From: Methanomicrobia archaeon
Lineage (GTDB): Archaea > Methanobacteriota_B > Thermococci > Methanofastidiosales > NM3
Length of the DNA stretch: 64,000 bases
NCBI GenBank assembly: GCA_030603445.1
Contig: JAUVXU010000002.1
Coordinates: forward strand, 1 to 64,000
Direction: 5' to 3'
Both the position numbers and the translations under genes were made by a program. Under the pieces are notes generated by a model. That model was not told the origin of the DNA. It saw nothing but the letters and a program-made list of their open reading frames with translations, and made no database searches. Positions 53,350 to 63,251 of the stretch are shown here, in pieces (within the stretch, counting starts at the first letter, position 1; the number at the start of each line of letters is the position of its first letter).

Positions 53350-55002
53350 ATGCAAAGCAAAAAGCTATACATTGATTCAATGAAAAAGAAATTTTCGGAG
53401 AAGCCCGAAGATAAGAGCACGACTTTCTATAACTACGGTACTTGGAAGCAGTCCAAGAGTAAGAGCTCATTCGTAGAATCTTCAAAGAAGATTGAGGCAG
53501 AAAGAGGAATCCCTGGTTACAATCCAGACGTAGGTCTTGCACAAGGCCAAAGGCTTCTCATGCCATACCAACTCAACCACACAGACTACATTGTAGATAT
53601 GGATGACATCCACTTTATCAACAATGCAGCAATGCAGCAGATATGGGATGACGTCAGAAGAACTGTCATCGTCGGTATGGATATGGCGCACAACATACTT
53701 GAAAAAAGACTTGGAAAAGAAGTAACGCCAGAAACCATAAACCACTACATGGAACTTATAAACCACACTATGCCTGGTGGAGCCGTTATCCAAGAACACA
53801 TGTGTGAAGTAAACCCAGAGCTTGCTTCTGATTGTTATGTGAAGATCTTTACTGGGGACGATGAACTTGCTGACCAATTAGACAATAGATTCCTAATTAA
53901 TATCAACAAGGAATTCCCTGAAAATCAAGCAGAATCAATCAAGAAAGCAATTGGAAAATCCACATATCAAGTTGTTAGGGTGCCTACAATCGTGGGGCGC
54001 ATCTGTGATGGTGGTACTATCTCTAGATGGTCTGGCATGCAGATTGGTATGACCATGATGGGTGCATACAACATGGCAGCTGGTGAAGCAGCAACAGCCG
54101 ACTTCTCCTATGCAGCAAAGCATGCTTCCGTAATAAACATGGGTTCCTTTATGCCGGTGCGAAGAGCACGTGGTCCAAACGAGCCTGGAGGTATACCTTT
54201 CGGAGTACTTGCTGATTGTGTACAGTCGTCACGTCTTTACCCAGACGATCCTGGCAGGCATACACTTGAGACAATAGCTGCTGGTGCTGTTATATACGAC
54301 CAAATATATCTGGGCGCATACATGAGCGGCGGTGTAGGATTCACCCAATACGCATCTGCTACCTACACAGACAACATACTTGAAGACTTTGTCTACTATG
54401 GTATTGACTATATCAAAGACAAGTATGGTGATTTCGGTTTAGCAAAACCAACAGTTGCTGAAGTCGAGAAGATTTCAACTGACATAGGCATCTACTGTCT
54501 TGAGACGTATGAAAACTATCCAACGGTCATGGAATCTCACTTTGGTGGAAGTCAAAGGGCAGCTTGTATTTCCGCAGCCTCTGGTTGTGCGACGGCTATG
54601 GCAACAGGTTCAGCGCAAGCTGGTGCAAGTGCATGGTACCACTCAATGATACTCCATAAGGAAGAAATGGGCAGACTTGGATTCTATGGTTACGACTTAC
54701 AAGACATGTGTGGTTCAGCTAACACATTCTCGTTCAGGTCGGATGAAGGTCTACCATTCGAGATGAGGGGTCCAAACTACCCCAACTATGCAATGAACGT
54801 AGGGCATATGTCTGCATACGCAGGTATAGCAACAGCCCCTCATGCAGCACGAGGAGATGCATGGACGCTTTCGCCTATAGTTAAAGTGGCATTTGCAGAC
54901 AAGAATCTTACATTCGACTTTGGCAATGTTACAAAGTGCTATGGAAAAGGTTGCATGAAAGAGTTCATGCCAGCAGGCGAAAGAGGGCCAATCATTCCAT
55001 AA
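53350..55002 (+). CDS. mcrA: Methyl-coenzyme M reductase alpha subunit
   Basis: 550 residues, the catalytic subunit. F430 axial ligand Gln148 ([11 protein letters not shown]), His258 (KHASVINMG) and Arg272 ([12 protein letters not shown]) at the positions that are N-methylated and C-methylated in Methanothermobacter, Tyr334 (GFTQYASA), Gln402 (GGSQRAAC), thioglycine site Gly447 and Cys454 in [13 protein letters not shown]. The residue before Cys454 is Met where Gln is usual (DLQDQCG). SD GGGGGAG precedes the ATG. No frameshifts; the operon is intact and single-copy in the window. Confidence 0.99.
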   Translation: MQSKKLYIDSMKKKFSEKPEDKSTTFYNYGTWKQSKSKSSFVESSKKIEAERGIPGYNPDVGLAQGQRLLMPYQLNHTDYIVDMDDIHFINNAAMQQIWDDVRRTVIVGMDMAHNILEKRLGKEVTPETINHYMELINHTMPGGAVIQEHMCEVNPELASDCYVKIFTGDDELADQLDNRFLININKEFPENQAESIKKAIGKSTYQVVRVPTIVGRICDGGTISRWSGMQIGMTMMGAYNMAAGEAATADFSYAAKHASVINMGSFMPVRRARGPNEPGGIPFGVLADCVQSSRLYPDDPGRHTLETIAAGAVIYDQIYLGAYMSGGVGFTQYASATYTDNILEDFVYYGIDYIKDKYGDFGLAKPTVAEVEKISTDIGIYCLETYENYPTVMESHFGGSQRAACISAASGCATAMATGSAQAGASAWYHSMILHKEEMGRLGFYGYDLQDMCGSANTFSFRSDEGLPFEMRGPNYPNYAMNVGHMSAYAGIATAPHAARGDAWTLSPIVKVAFADKNLTFDFGNVTKCYGKGCMKEFMPAGERGPIIP

Positions 55003-55004
55003 AT

Positions 55005-55045
55005 CTCTTTTTCTTTCTTTTTTTTATTCAAAAATTTTTTTTCAT
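55005..55045 (+). terminator. Poly-T termination region of the mcr operon
   Basis: Several T-rich runs (TTTTTCTTTCTTTTTTTTTATT and a later T8) follow the mcrA stop without a strong stem, as is usual for archaeal intrinsic terminators. Confidence 0.6.
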
Positions 55046-55143
55046 AATAAAATGTTTATAATCAAATATTGCACCGTTGCATTTTTATAGGAACACTATA
55101 TATTTAATCGGTAAGATAACCACACTATAGTGGATATAGCCAT

Positions 55144-57090
55144 ATGAATCTTTGGGGAAACGCCATGCATCTAAAAAGGATGTTGCTTATTACGTTATGT
55201 ATCGTTGTTCTTTTTACTTCATCAATTGGACAACTTTCATCAGAAGAGGATGTAGAGAGAGGTTTTTTTATAGACCCCCTAACAGGCCATCCTAATTGTG
55301 TTATTGTGGTCGGGAAAAATTCTGCAGTAGCAGATATACTATCTGCATCATGGATAGCTACACAGATAGGGTCTATGAGTTATTATGATGAGACAATAAC
55401 AATTTATGAAGAACATGAGATAAAATATGACTCCAATACAAAACTATACAACTCCATAGAATCAACATGGGACGATACGACAGAAAAAACACTTGGATTG
55501 ATGGATTTTAGATGGCATGATTCAGCATTTATCCCGGATTCTATAGCTGTACTGCCATATTCATGTTCTAAATCTCCTTCGTGGGACTATGATGTATATG
55601 TTGATGCTAATACGCCTTTTTTAGATTCTGACAATTTCATGGTGGATACAGGATTTTCTTATGAATCTGTATCCATAGACATGTCAATTCGTGACATTAA
55701 CACGGCACAAAAGTTCTGCAATGAGTGCAGTGCTGCAATAGACCAGCACAGTGAAGTAGTTAATGATGATGTTATCAATAAAACTCTCAAGCAGTCGCAG
55801 ACATACCCTGCCATTTTTCCAAGGCATTATTGGGGCACAACTGAAAAGAATATAGTATATGATCCAGTTGGAGGGATAGAATATAGGTCAATAGCTTATG
55901 GATACCCCATATTAAAAGACTCTATTGCATGGATGGCCACAACTGCAAATACTACGCTCCTAGAGAAGGAAAATATCCAAACAATAAAAGACGTATATAC
56001 CTCAAGTGGAGAGTTATATTTTCTTGGAGTTTATTATGATGTCCTTTACTTTGGCACCGATGAAGAAGGATATGACTACATGCTTTATGGCAAGCCCAAA
56101 TTAGAAGATGTTGAATTAGAAGAAAGATCCATATACCACTCCAGCAACGGGTGGTCTTTGCAAATTAGCTCCATAAACATTTACAATGCCAATATGAAGG
56201 TAAATATAACTGGTCCAAATGGCGTAACTAACACAAAAGAGATAAGCGTGGGTGAAACATTTGCCATAAATGATTCCCTCTTGCCCGGTGTTGAACCGAC
56301 AATTCTTGCAATTAAACTTAACAAGATCAGCATAAGAGCCGCGCGCATTGCAGAGTGCACCATTTATTCACTATCAAACTACGGGACTTTAAAAGAAACC
56401 ATCTATGGAACAGACGCGCCTTATGTATACTGTAATGATGAATCATGGTATCTTGACATAATGCCGGGAGATAGTGTGCAAGAAAAAGACCTTGATAACG
56501 AAGCGTCGCTTTACTTAACTGGAAATCCAAGTTATAGCGCATCTGACAGACTTTCAATATACGTTCCTGCGTCAGGGGAACCATTATGTGTGCCCTACCT
56601 GGAGCTATGGTTAGCTACCCCTGTAGAATTGGTAAGCATAGCAAATGAGAAAATGGAGATATGCCTCCAAGATATGGAAAAAAACGAATATATCCTCATA
56701 GAAATCAGCGATCATGATCACTCGGACTATCTAATAGACGATTATATCAAGATATATTGCAAAACTCAAATAGAAACTGATACCATACGAAACTATGTAG
56801 AAATAGATAGTTATTCTCTGGCACTAAAAGACAGCGAGCTTACGGTCGATATGAAAAGCGAGTACAACATTATACTTGTTGGAGGCCCTGTGGCAAATAG
56901 CATAGTTCAGGAAATGATGGCCTTGGACTTTACCACTTATGATGAATGGGCTCTATCTTCAGGATGTTTTAAGTTTTATAAAGATGTGTTCGTAACAGGC
57001 AAAGATGTGATTATCGTTGCCGGCAAGGATAGAGAAGCAACAAATCAAGGTGCTCGATCCCTTATTGATGCAATGTCAAGAATAAATTAA
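55144..57090 (+). CDS. S-layer protein paralogue without lamin-tail domain
   Basis: 648 residues. Signal peptide LKRMLLITLCIVVLFTSSIG, best started at ATG 55165, then FFIDPLTGHPNCVIVVGKNS, DILSASWIATQIGSMSYYDE, LPYSCSKSPSWDYDVYVD and the C-domain YNIILVGGPVANSIVQEMMA, FVTGKDVIIVAGKDREATNQ. It is clearly paralogous to the protein at 8750-11251, sharing TYPAIFPRHYWGT, GYDYMLYGKP and CVPYLELWLATPVE, but ends at the S-layer C-domain. A TATA-like TATATATTTA lies at about 55095. Next to UDP-ManNAcA genes, so its glycan may be made there. Confidence 0.85.
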   Translation: MNLWGNAMHLKRMLLITLCIVVLFTSSIGQLSSEEDVERGFFIDPLTGHPNCVIVVGKNSAVADILSASWIATQIGSMSYYDETITIYEEHEIKYDSNTKLYNSIESTWDDTTEKTLGLMDFRWHDSAFIPDSIAVLPYSCSKSPSWDYDVYVDANTPFLDSDNFMVDTGFSYESVSIDMSIRDINTAQKFCNECSAAIDQHSEVVNDDVINKTLKQSQTYPAIFPRHYWGTTEKNIVYDPVGGIEYRSIAYGYPILKDSIAWMATTANTTLLEKENIQTIKDVYTSSGELYFLGVYYDVLYFGTDEEGYDYMLYGKPKLEDVELEERSIYHSSNGWSLQISSINIYNANMKVNITGPNGVTNTKEISVGETFAINDSLLPGVEPTILAIKLNKISIRAARIAECTIYSLSNYGTLKETIYGTDAPYVYCNDESWYLDIMPGDSVQEKDLDNEASLYLTGNPSYSASDRLSIYVPASGEPLCVPYLELWLATPVELVSIANEKMEICLQDMEKNEYILIEISDHDHSDYLIDDYIKIYCKTQIETDTIRNYVEIDSYSLALKDSELTVDMKSEYNIILVGGPVANSIVQEMMALDFTTYDEWALSSGCFKFYKDVFVTGKDVIIVAGKDREATNQGARSLIDAMSRIN

Positions 57091-57307
57091 TATCGGGGCA
57101 TTTATAGTTAGGATATTGTGCCATATTAAATTATACATTGAAAAATATAATAATTTAAAAAAATAATTGGTAATAATTAATCATATATCGTTTTGACGCA
57201 TGTTGTTACTGTATATCTCATATTGGTTTTTAATACTACTTTTTTTATAAGTTATAAAAACCATTTCATGTGGAAAGATTAAATAAGAATTTACATAAAC
57301 TAACAAT

Positions 57308-58621
57308 ATGGAAAAAATACACAACAATAAAGCTGTAATAGGCATTGTTGGTTTGGGGTATGTTGGTTTGCCTCTTGCAATATGTTTTACCCAACAATTT
57401 ACAGTAATAGGTTATGATATTTCAAAAAAGAAAATAGCATCGCTATCAAAAGGCATGTCCTATATTAACGACGTGACAAATATAGAATTGGAAAAATGCA
57501 TTGGAAAAACATTATATCCAACAAACAACAGAAATGATCTAAAAAAATGTAATTTTATCATGATTGCAGTACCAACTCCCCTTACCCAAGATAAAAAGCC
57601 AGACCTTGCACCTATTGTCTCTGCAACTAAGGATATAGCTGCTGTGCTCCAGCATGGCCAGACCATAATACTTGAATCTACAACATACCCGGGGACCGTA
57701 GAAGAAGTAATGAAACCCATACTTGAGGAAAGCGGGCTTATTGCAGGGAAAGATTTCTATTTGGCATATTCCCCTGAGCGTATCGACCCGGGAAACAAGT
57801 CCCACACAGTATGCAATACCCCAAAGATAGTTGGTGGTATGAACGATGCAACTACCAACAAAGTAGCAGCGTTGTATCAAACTGTAATAAAAGCACCAGT
57901 TGTATCTGTTAGTAACATAAAAACAGCTGAAGCCACGAAAATATTTGAAAATGTGTTTAGGGCCGTGAATATTGCACTTGTTAATGAGCTGTCAATAGTG
58001 TTTGACAATATGGGCATAAATACCTGGGAGGTCATAAAAGCGGCATCAACAAAACCGATAGGATTCTTAGCACATTACCCTGGTGTAGGAGTTGGTGGAC
58101 ACTGCATACCCGTTGACCCATATTACTTATCTTATAAGGCAAGGAAGATAGGGCACCTTACCCGCTTCATTGAACTGGCTGGAGAGATTAACAAGTATAT
58201 GCCAATACACACTGTACATTTGGCGCTTGATGCCATATCTAAATCAAATGTAAATATAGGTAATGCAACTGTAACGGTGTTTGGGGCGTCTTATAAACCA
58301 AATACCAGTGACACGCGTGATTCCCCCTCATATGACATCATACAATACTTGAAAGGATATGTAGGCAATATACAATTTTATGACCCTTACGTAAAAGAAA
58401 TAGAAGTTGATGGAATCGTGTACAAAGGATGCGCATCAATAAAAGAAGCACTCAACTGCGACTGTATAATACTTGCAGTAGCACATGATAAATTCACAGA
58501 CGGCACACTAGAAGACATGATATTATCATCTTCGGTGCAAGCCGTTGTTGATGGGAAAAATATGATCAATAAAAAGAAACTACCTGGGATTACTGTAATA
58601 GGCATAGGTGATGGAATATGA
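57308..58621 (+). CDS. wecC: UDP-N-acetyl-D-mannosaminuronate dehydrogenase-type enzyme
   Basis: A 437-residue nucleotide-sugar dehydrogenase oxidising the C6 hydroxyl of a UDP-HexNAc. Rossmann motif GIVGLGYVGLPLAICF, VPTPLTQDKKPDLAPI, ESTTYPGTVEEVM, EATKIFENVFRAVNIALVNE, and catalytic Cys in GVGVGGHCIPVDPYYL. C-terminal FGASYKPNTSDTRDSPSYDI. WecC is inferred from the adjacent epimerase; UDP-GlcNAc dehydrogenase is the alternative. Overlaps the epimerase by 4 bases. Confidence 0.9.
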   Translation: MEKIHNNKAVIGIVGLGYVGLPLAICFTQQFTVIGYDISKKKIASLSKGMSYINDVTNIELEKCIGKTLYPTNNRNDLKKCNFIMIAVPTPLTQDKKPDLAPIVSATKDIAAVLQHGQTIILESTTYPGTVEEVMKPILEESGLIAGKDFYLAYSPERIDPGNKSHTVCNTPKIVGGMNDATTNKVAALYQTVIKAPVVSVSNIKTAEATKIFENVFRAVNIALVNELSIVFDNMGINTWEVIKAASTKPIGFLAHYPGVGVGGHCIPVDPYYLSYKARKIGHLTRFIELAGEINKYMPIHTVHLALDAISKSNVNIGNATVTVFGASYKPNTSDTRDSPSYDIIQYLKGYVGNIQFYDPYVKEIEVDGIVYKGCASIKEALNCDCIILAVAHDKFTDGTLEDMILSSSVQAVVDGKNMINKKKLPGITVIGIGDGI

Positions 58622-59727
58622 ATTTATTAGTTGTCGTAGGCGCGCGACCAAATTTTGTGAAAGTAGCTCCGCTCGTTGCAGAGCTTAAGAAGAAGGGCAT
58701 ATCATATGACATGGTCCATACAGGACAGCATTACGACAATTCACTTTCAAAAATATTTTTTGATCAGCTTGAAATACCAACACCTGACCTATATCTTGGT
58801 GTTGGGTCAGGCACGCATGGTGTGCAGACAGGAAAGGCCATGATGAAGATAGAAGAGCTCCTTATGAAGAACAACTATGACCTTGTCTGTGTAGTAGGAG
58901 ACGTCAACTCTACGCTTGCAGCAGCACTAGCAGCGGTCAAACTCCATATACCTGTGGCCCATATCGAATCAGGATATAGGTCATTTGATATGGGGATGCC
59001 TGAGGAAATAAATCGCGTCATAGTAGATAGGATTTCACAGCTGTTATTCGCCCCGACAGAAACAGCAGTATTAAACCTTATTAATGAGGGAATTTCACAA
59101 GAAAGGATATTTTTTGTAGGCAACATCATGGCAGAAACCTTGCTAAAAAACCTACATAAAGTAAAAAAACCTAAAAGCATTGATGCTAAGAAAAAAGAAT
59201 ACGTCCTTCTCACCGTACATAGAGCCGAGAACACGGACAATAAGAAAAAAATATTATCAATCTTTAATGGAATAGACAAATGCCCATACAATGTCATATT
59301 TCCCGCACATCCCAGGACTATCGAAAAATTAAAAAAATATGATCTTATGGACAAGATACAAAAGAAAGAAAATATAGAGATAGTATCGCCATTTTCTTAT
59401 CTTGAGTTCCATTATATGCTCTCCAACTCACGCGCCGTCCTAACAGATTCTGGTGGGGTTCAGGAAGAAGCTCTATTACACAAAGTCCCCTGTCTTACGT
59501 TACGCAAAAATACAGAACGAATGATAACCCTCCAATATGGTGCAAATACTCTAGTTGGAACTGACACCAAGTCCATAGCCGTAAATCTACAAAAAATACT
59601 GCAAGACAAAGATGCCAGTTGGCCTATTCCGCCTTTATGGGATAGTAACGTGTCAAAAAGGATAGTCGATGTTATACAAAATCATCCAGAACTACTTATC
59701 ATGCCTTCAAATGACTTCATTAAGTGA
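58618..59727 (+). CDS. wecB: UDP-N-acetylglucosamine 2-epimerase
   Basis: A 369-residue non-hydrolysing epimerase making UDP-ManNAc. VVGARPNFVKVAPLVAELKK, VHTGQHYDNSLS, VVGDVNSTLAAALAAVKLHI, HIESGYRSFDMGMPEEINR (catalytic pocket), LLTVHRAENTD, FPAHPRT and LTDSGGVQEEALLHKVPCLT, LRKNTERMITL. With wecC it supplies UDP-ManNAcA, a common sugar of archaeal N-glycans on S-layer proteins. No glycosyltransferase is nearby. Confidence 0.94.
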   Translation: MNLLVVVGARPNFVKVAPLVAELKKKGISYDMVHTGQHYDNSLSKIFFDQLEIPTPDLYLGVGSGTHGVQTGKAMMKIEELLMKNNYDLVCVVGDVNSTLAAALAAVKLHIPVAHIESGYRSFDMGMPEEINRVIVDRISQLLFAPTETAVLNLINEGISQERIFFVGNIMAETLLKNLHKVKKPKSIDAKKKEYVLLTVHRAENTDNKKKILSIFNGIDKCPYNVIFPAHPRTIEKLKKYDLMDKIQKKENIEIVSPFSYLEFHYMLSNSRAVLTDSGGVQEEALLHKVPCLTLRKNTERMITLQYGANTLVGTDTKSIAVNLQKILQDKDASWPIPPLWDSNVSKRIVDVIQNHPELLIMPSNDFIK

Positions 59728-59748
59728 AATGCATTGAATATCTATTGG

Positions 59749-60582
59749 CTATGGCATTTGATGACAATATCCCCTATGCCTAGCTATTACAAAAATCACT
59801 AAAGCAGACAGGGAAAAGATAAACAAGTATGGCAATACAACAAGCATATAATTATATGAAAAGACAGACCCAAATTTTTCTAATAACAACAAATGTGGCT
59901 TGTTAAAGGACGCCTGTATATCCATATAAATATATGCGGCTTCCAATATGCCTACAATGCACATTCCGATTGTTGCCCAAGAAAAGATGCATAAAACTTG
60001 TTTTTTATTATAGTGCATAAAGTAGCATAAGACAAACGAAAGCAAGAGCGCTAATACAGAAACATAACGCAGGTAATTAAGAAAATGCATTGCATCAATC
60101 ATATGCTGAAATGCTGCGCCATCTGAAAAAGCACTTAATTGAATAGACGATGGTAAAAACAGAAAAAACGCGTCAATTAGAAACGCTGGAACGTATAAAG
60201 ACAATATATTAGCAAGAGGTTGTTTGAAGATTGTTATATTAATTGATAAATCTAGATCCCCTGTTTTTCCCGTTATATACTTAAGCAATCCGGACATGAA
60301 CTTTGTACCTTCTTCTTCTATCCAATCATCATTAATAGTATCCAGCAAAACAGTATAAACATCATCAGTACCTTCCTTGGAAAGAGAAAAAGTGTTACTT
60401 ATCATAACAGAAATATCATAACTTATTGCTTGAGAAAAAGAAGTTGACCAATCATCATCTTCAATTATCTTTAGATAACTACCCTCATCCGACAAATAAG
60501 AGTATGATACAAAAGATATTACTAAAGAAGCAGCAGCAACGGCCATGCAAATTACCACCAAATAGTGTCGCCATTGTTTCAT
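59749..60582 (-). CDS. Integral membrane protein of unknown function
   Basis: 277 residues. One N-terminal helix (YLVVICMAVAAASLVISFVS), an extracytoplasmic region of about 140 residues with acidic patches (EDDDWSTSFSQAISYDISVM), and then four helices toward the C-terminus (VSVLALLLSFVLCYFM; FSWATIGMCIVGILEAAYIY; YMLVVLPYLFIFSLSALVIF). I recognise no family. It is convergent with wecB with a 21-bp gap. Confidence 0.7.
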   Translation of the reverse strand: MKQWRHYLVVICMAVAAASLVISFVSYSYLSDEGSYLKIIEDDDWSTSFSQAISYDISVMISNTFSLSKEGTDDVYTVLLDTINDDWIEEEGTKFMSGLLKYITGKTGDLDLSINITIFKQPLANILSLYVPAFLIDAFFLFLPSSIQLSAFSDGAAFQHMIDAMHFLNYLRYVSVLALLLSFVLCYFMHYNKKQVLCIFSWATIGMCIVGILEAAYIYMDIQASFNKPHLLLLEKFGSVFSYNYMLVVLPYLFIFSLSALVIFVIARHRGYCHQMP

Positions 60583-60711
60583 ACTTTAGAAGGTGCCATA
60601 AAGATTATTAATTTTTTCATATAAATCCAAGTTATAATGCAAAAACAAAACATACGCCAAACTTATGCAATGGTGCCTACGATAATATTTAAATAGTAAA
60701 AAAGATTTCAT

Positions 60712-61272
60712 TTGGTAGGTGATATCATACTAAGAAATAATCCAAACACATCCTGGAAAACTTCATCAAATCCGACAATAGACCCAAGTTGCGCCGTTGC
60801 CCCTACTGCAAGCGTAATAGGCAATGTAACAATTGGCAAGAATGTAAACGTTGCTCCGGGAGCAAGTATTCGCTCAGACGAAGGAGAATTTATTACTATA
60901 GGGAACAATGCTAACATACAAGACAACGCAGTAATACACTGCTTAAAAGGTGGAGAAGTTATCATAGGAGATAATGTATCTCTGGCACATTGTGCTATCG
61001 TTCATGGACCAGTAATTATCGGAGAAGGAAGCTTTGTAGGATTTGGAGCAGTTGTTGCATCCTCGACTCTCGGCAAACATGTATTTGTATCCCATAATGC
61101 AACGGTCATGGGCGTTACTATAACTGATGGAAAATACGTTCCCCCAGGAACTGTCATTCAGACAAAAAAAGAAGCAGACATGCTTGCTGACGTCCCAAGA
61201 GAGCTTGCTAAATTCAATGATGAGGTCGTTGAAGTGAACTGTGAATTAGCCAAAGGCTACAGAAGCCTCTAA
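60712..61272 (+). CDS. Gamma-class carbonic anhydrase homologue
   Basis: 186 residues of left-handed beta-helix hexapeptide repeats (IGNVTIGKNVNVAPGASIRS and onward). Zinc ligands His76 (AVIHC), His93 and His98 (LAHCAIVHG), with Arg54, Asp56 and Gln70 as in Cam, are all present, so activity is likely. It lacks the acidic loop and signal peptide of Methanosarcina Cam, so it is closer to CamH. TTG 60712 is used for lack of an ATG; GGTGAT at 60718 lies inside the frame, so the true start is uncertain. Confidence 0.88.
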   Translation: MVGDIILRNNPNTSWKTSSNPTIDPSCAVAPTASVIGNVTIGKNVNVAPGASIRSDEGEFITIGNNANIQDNAVIHCLKGGEVIIGDNVSLAHCAIVHGPVIIGEGSFVGFGAVVASSTLGKHVFVSHNATVMGVTITDGKYVPPGTVIQTKKEADMLADVPRELAKFNDEVVEVNCELAKGYRSL

Positions 61273-61273
61273 A

Positions 61274-61495
61274 TTATTTCATTGACTTTTTTATTTCCCT
61301 TGTAAACACTATGAAAATAATTGAAACAAAAAAGAATATAGCCCATTGACTCCAAAAAGGAAATTCTAAGTGAGCAGTTACCCCTGTTATCAAGCTCCCT
61401 AACGTTGGCCCAAAAAGATAGAAAGTACGTATGAATAGCTCACCTATTAAAAATACAGCGGCAAGTAGGAGCCAATAGACAACTATATCCTCCAT
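61274..61495 (-). CDS. NfeD-like short membrane protein
   Basis: 73 residues: VYWLLLAAVFLIGELFIRTF, LFGPTLGSLITGVTAHL, WAIFFFVSIIFIVFTREIKK. This resembles the membrane part of NfeD proteins without the soluble OB-fold domain. In other species NfeD partners with a stomatin, but none is beside it here. It follows the YbjQ gene by 12 bases and probably shares its mRNA. Confidence 0.6.
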   Translation of the reverse strand: MEDIVVYWLLLAAVFLIGELFIRTFYLFGPTLGSLITGVTAHLEFPFWSQWAIFFFVSIIFIVFTREIKKSMK

Positions 61496-61507
61496 ATAAT
61501 GCCTACC

Positions 61508-61819
61508 TTAAAGTTTGACCGCAGTACCGTATGCTAGAATTTCAGCAGCCCCCGCAGCTACCTGGGATGTTGTTAAACGGATTCCAATAATTGCGTCAGC
61601 ATCCATTTTCTTAGCATCCTGTATCATTCTGTCAATCGCTTCTTCACGAGCCTCAGATATCATCTCAGTGTATTCCTTTAATTCTCCACCAACGATGTTC
61701 CTTAATCCTGCTACTATATCCTTTCCAATGTGTTTAGCACGAATAGTATTGCCTTTTACAAGGCCCAGTACTTCCTTTACTTCCTTATCGGGAATTTTGT
61801 TTGTAGTTGAAAGTATCAT
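61508..61819 (-). CDS. YbjQ/UPF0145 family protein
   Basis: 103 residues: LGLVKGNTIRAKHIGKDIVA, GLRNIVGGELKEYTEMISEA, REEAIDRMIQDAKKMDADAI, IGIRLTTSQVAAGAAEILAYGTAV in order, all conserved in the pentameric heavy-metal-binding-like YbjQ family. Function unproven. A TATA-like element lies on the minus strand at about 61848 and the start follows TAGGTGACATT. Confidence 0.88.
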   Translation of the reverse strand: MILSTTNKIPDKEVKEVLGLVKGNTIRAKHIGKDIVAGLRNIVGGELKEYTEMISEAREEAIDRMIQDAKKMDADAIIGIRLTTSQVAAGAAEILAYGTAVKL

Positions 61820-61955
61820 AATGTCACCTATTACTTCTTAATAATCAGAATATAAAAGGGTTTCTAATCATTTTATTTAACACCTATACCAGAGAACCAG
61901 CTAGTTTATATGACGAAAGCTTTTATTACTTGACCTTAATAATTTTTGAGAGAAT

Positions 61956-62939
61956 ATGAAATATTCAAAAGAGAAAACAAGACCACCCAATACACCTCAA
62001 ATATGGGATAGTGATGTCAACATCCTAGTTGTAGGTGTTGGGGGAGCGGGCAATAATACAGTAAATCGGTTGCAACTCCGTAATTGTGGAAAAAACGTAA
62101 AAACAATAGCACTAAACACTGACCAGCAGCACCTTGATAGCATTAAAGCTGATGCAAAGCTTCTTCTTGGAAAAAATATTACAAAAGGGCTTGGCACTGG
62201 TGGTGATGTAAATAATGGAAAACAGGCTGCCATAAGTGAGCGCGAAGAAATAAAGGCACTGCTTGAGGGTGCAGACATCATATTCATAATCGCAGGCATG
62301 GGGGGCGGGACTGGAAGCGGTTCATCCCCTATTGTTGCTGAGGTTGCAAGATCAATTGGCGTGCTATCAATCGGTGTATTTACACTACCTTTCAAAATGG
62401 AAGGAAGTAACAGACGTGATATATCCAAAAGAAGTATTGATGCCCTAAAAACGCTCGTAGATACCACTATAGTAATTGATAACAACAAACTCTTGGAACT
62501 TGCATCAGACAAACCTATGGACAGTGCATTTTATGTTGCTGATGAACTAATCGCAGATATGCTTGAAGAGCTATCAGAAACAATAACTACTCAAAGCCTT
62601 ATAAACATTGATCTAGCAGACATTCATTCCATCATGAAGTGTGGTGGCCAGGCGATGATAGGCATAGGAAATTCAAAAGGGGAGAACAAATGCGAAGATG
62701 CAGTATATGAGGCCTTAACCAACAATCTCTTTGAAGTAGACTACAAAGATGTGAAAGGCGCATTAGTGCACATATCTGGTGGTCCAGATATGAAACTTGA
62801 GGAAGCAATAAATGTTTGTCGCATCGTCAATGAGAATATAGGGGATAATAAAGACACAAATATAATATGGGGTGCACGAGTAAAAGAATCGCTCAATGAC
62901 GAAATGAAAATCATGCTAATCCTAACTGGTGTAGCTTAA
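61956..62939 (+). CDS. ftsZ: Cell division GTPase FtsZ
   Basis: 327 residues. GTP-binding motifs VVGVGGAGNNTVNRL, ALNTDQQHL, tubulin signature GMGGGTGSGSSPIVAEV and FKMEGSNRRDISK. The C-terminal part (KGALVHISGGPDMKLEEAIN, NIIWGARVKESLNDEMKIML) ends without the acidic FtsZ1 tail. The length and termini suit archaeal FtsZ2-like proteins, but assignment to FtsZ1 or FtsZ2 needs a tree. Assembles the midcell ring. Confidence 0.95.
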   Translation: MKYSKEKTRPPNTPQIWDSDVNILVVGVGGAGNNTVNRLQLRNCGKNVKTIALNTDQQHLDSIKADAKLLLGKNITKGLGTGGDVNNGKQAAISEREEIKALLEGADIIFIIAGMGGGTGSGSSPIVAEVARSIGVLSIGVFTLPFKMEGSNRRDISKRSIDALKTLVDTTIVIDNNKLLELASDKPMDSAFYVADELIADMLEELSETITTQSLINIDLADIHSIMKCGGQAMIGIGNSKGENKCEDAVYEALTNNLFEVDYKDVKGALVHISGGPDMKLEEAINVCRIVNENIGDNKDTNIIWGARVKESLNDEMKIMLILTGVA

Positions 62940-63006
62940 ACTCATTTTAAATAATCTTAGCAATAAAATTTTTAAAGGAAAATAAGACTAATTGTAAGTG
63001 AGACCT

Positions 63007-63174
63007 ATGGAGAAAAATACAAAGCTGTGCAAATATTGTAAAAAAGAGTTCGAAACACATTCAAAGGGAAGAATAGTGCTTGAATTTTGGAAAGACCCTA
63101 AACATTTGTCTAGATTCTACTTTTGTACAAAAAATTGTTTCGTATCATTTTTGAAGGAAAATAAGATTATATAG
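63007..63174 (+). CDS. 55-residue zinc-finger-like protein
   Basis: A small gene with CKYCKKEF near the N-terminus and FCTKNCFVSFLKE near the C-terminus, that is CxxC then CxxxC about 28 residues later, the layout of TRASH/MYM-type zinc fingers. Basic and soluble. GTGAGACCT ahead of the ATG is a reasonable SD, and TATA-like ATTTTTAAAGG at about 62967 fits the promoter. Likely a metal sensor or adaptor. Confidence 0.65.
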   Translation: MEKNTKLCKYCKKEFETHSKGRIVLEFWKDPKHLSRFYFCTKNCFVSFLKENKII

Positions 63175-63251
63175 ATTTTTTATTAAAATAAAGCACATCT
63201 GATAAAAAATAATTCGAAATTATTATATGCCCCATATATGTTAATAATACA

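Noticed and set aside
60724-60732. Non-canonical ATA or ATC start for the carbonic anhydrase homologue after GGTGAT
   Set aside because: Spacing fits, but such starts are very rare; TTG 60712 is kept with a note of uncertainty.
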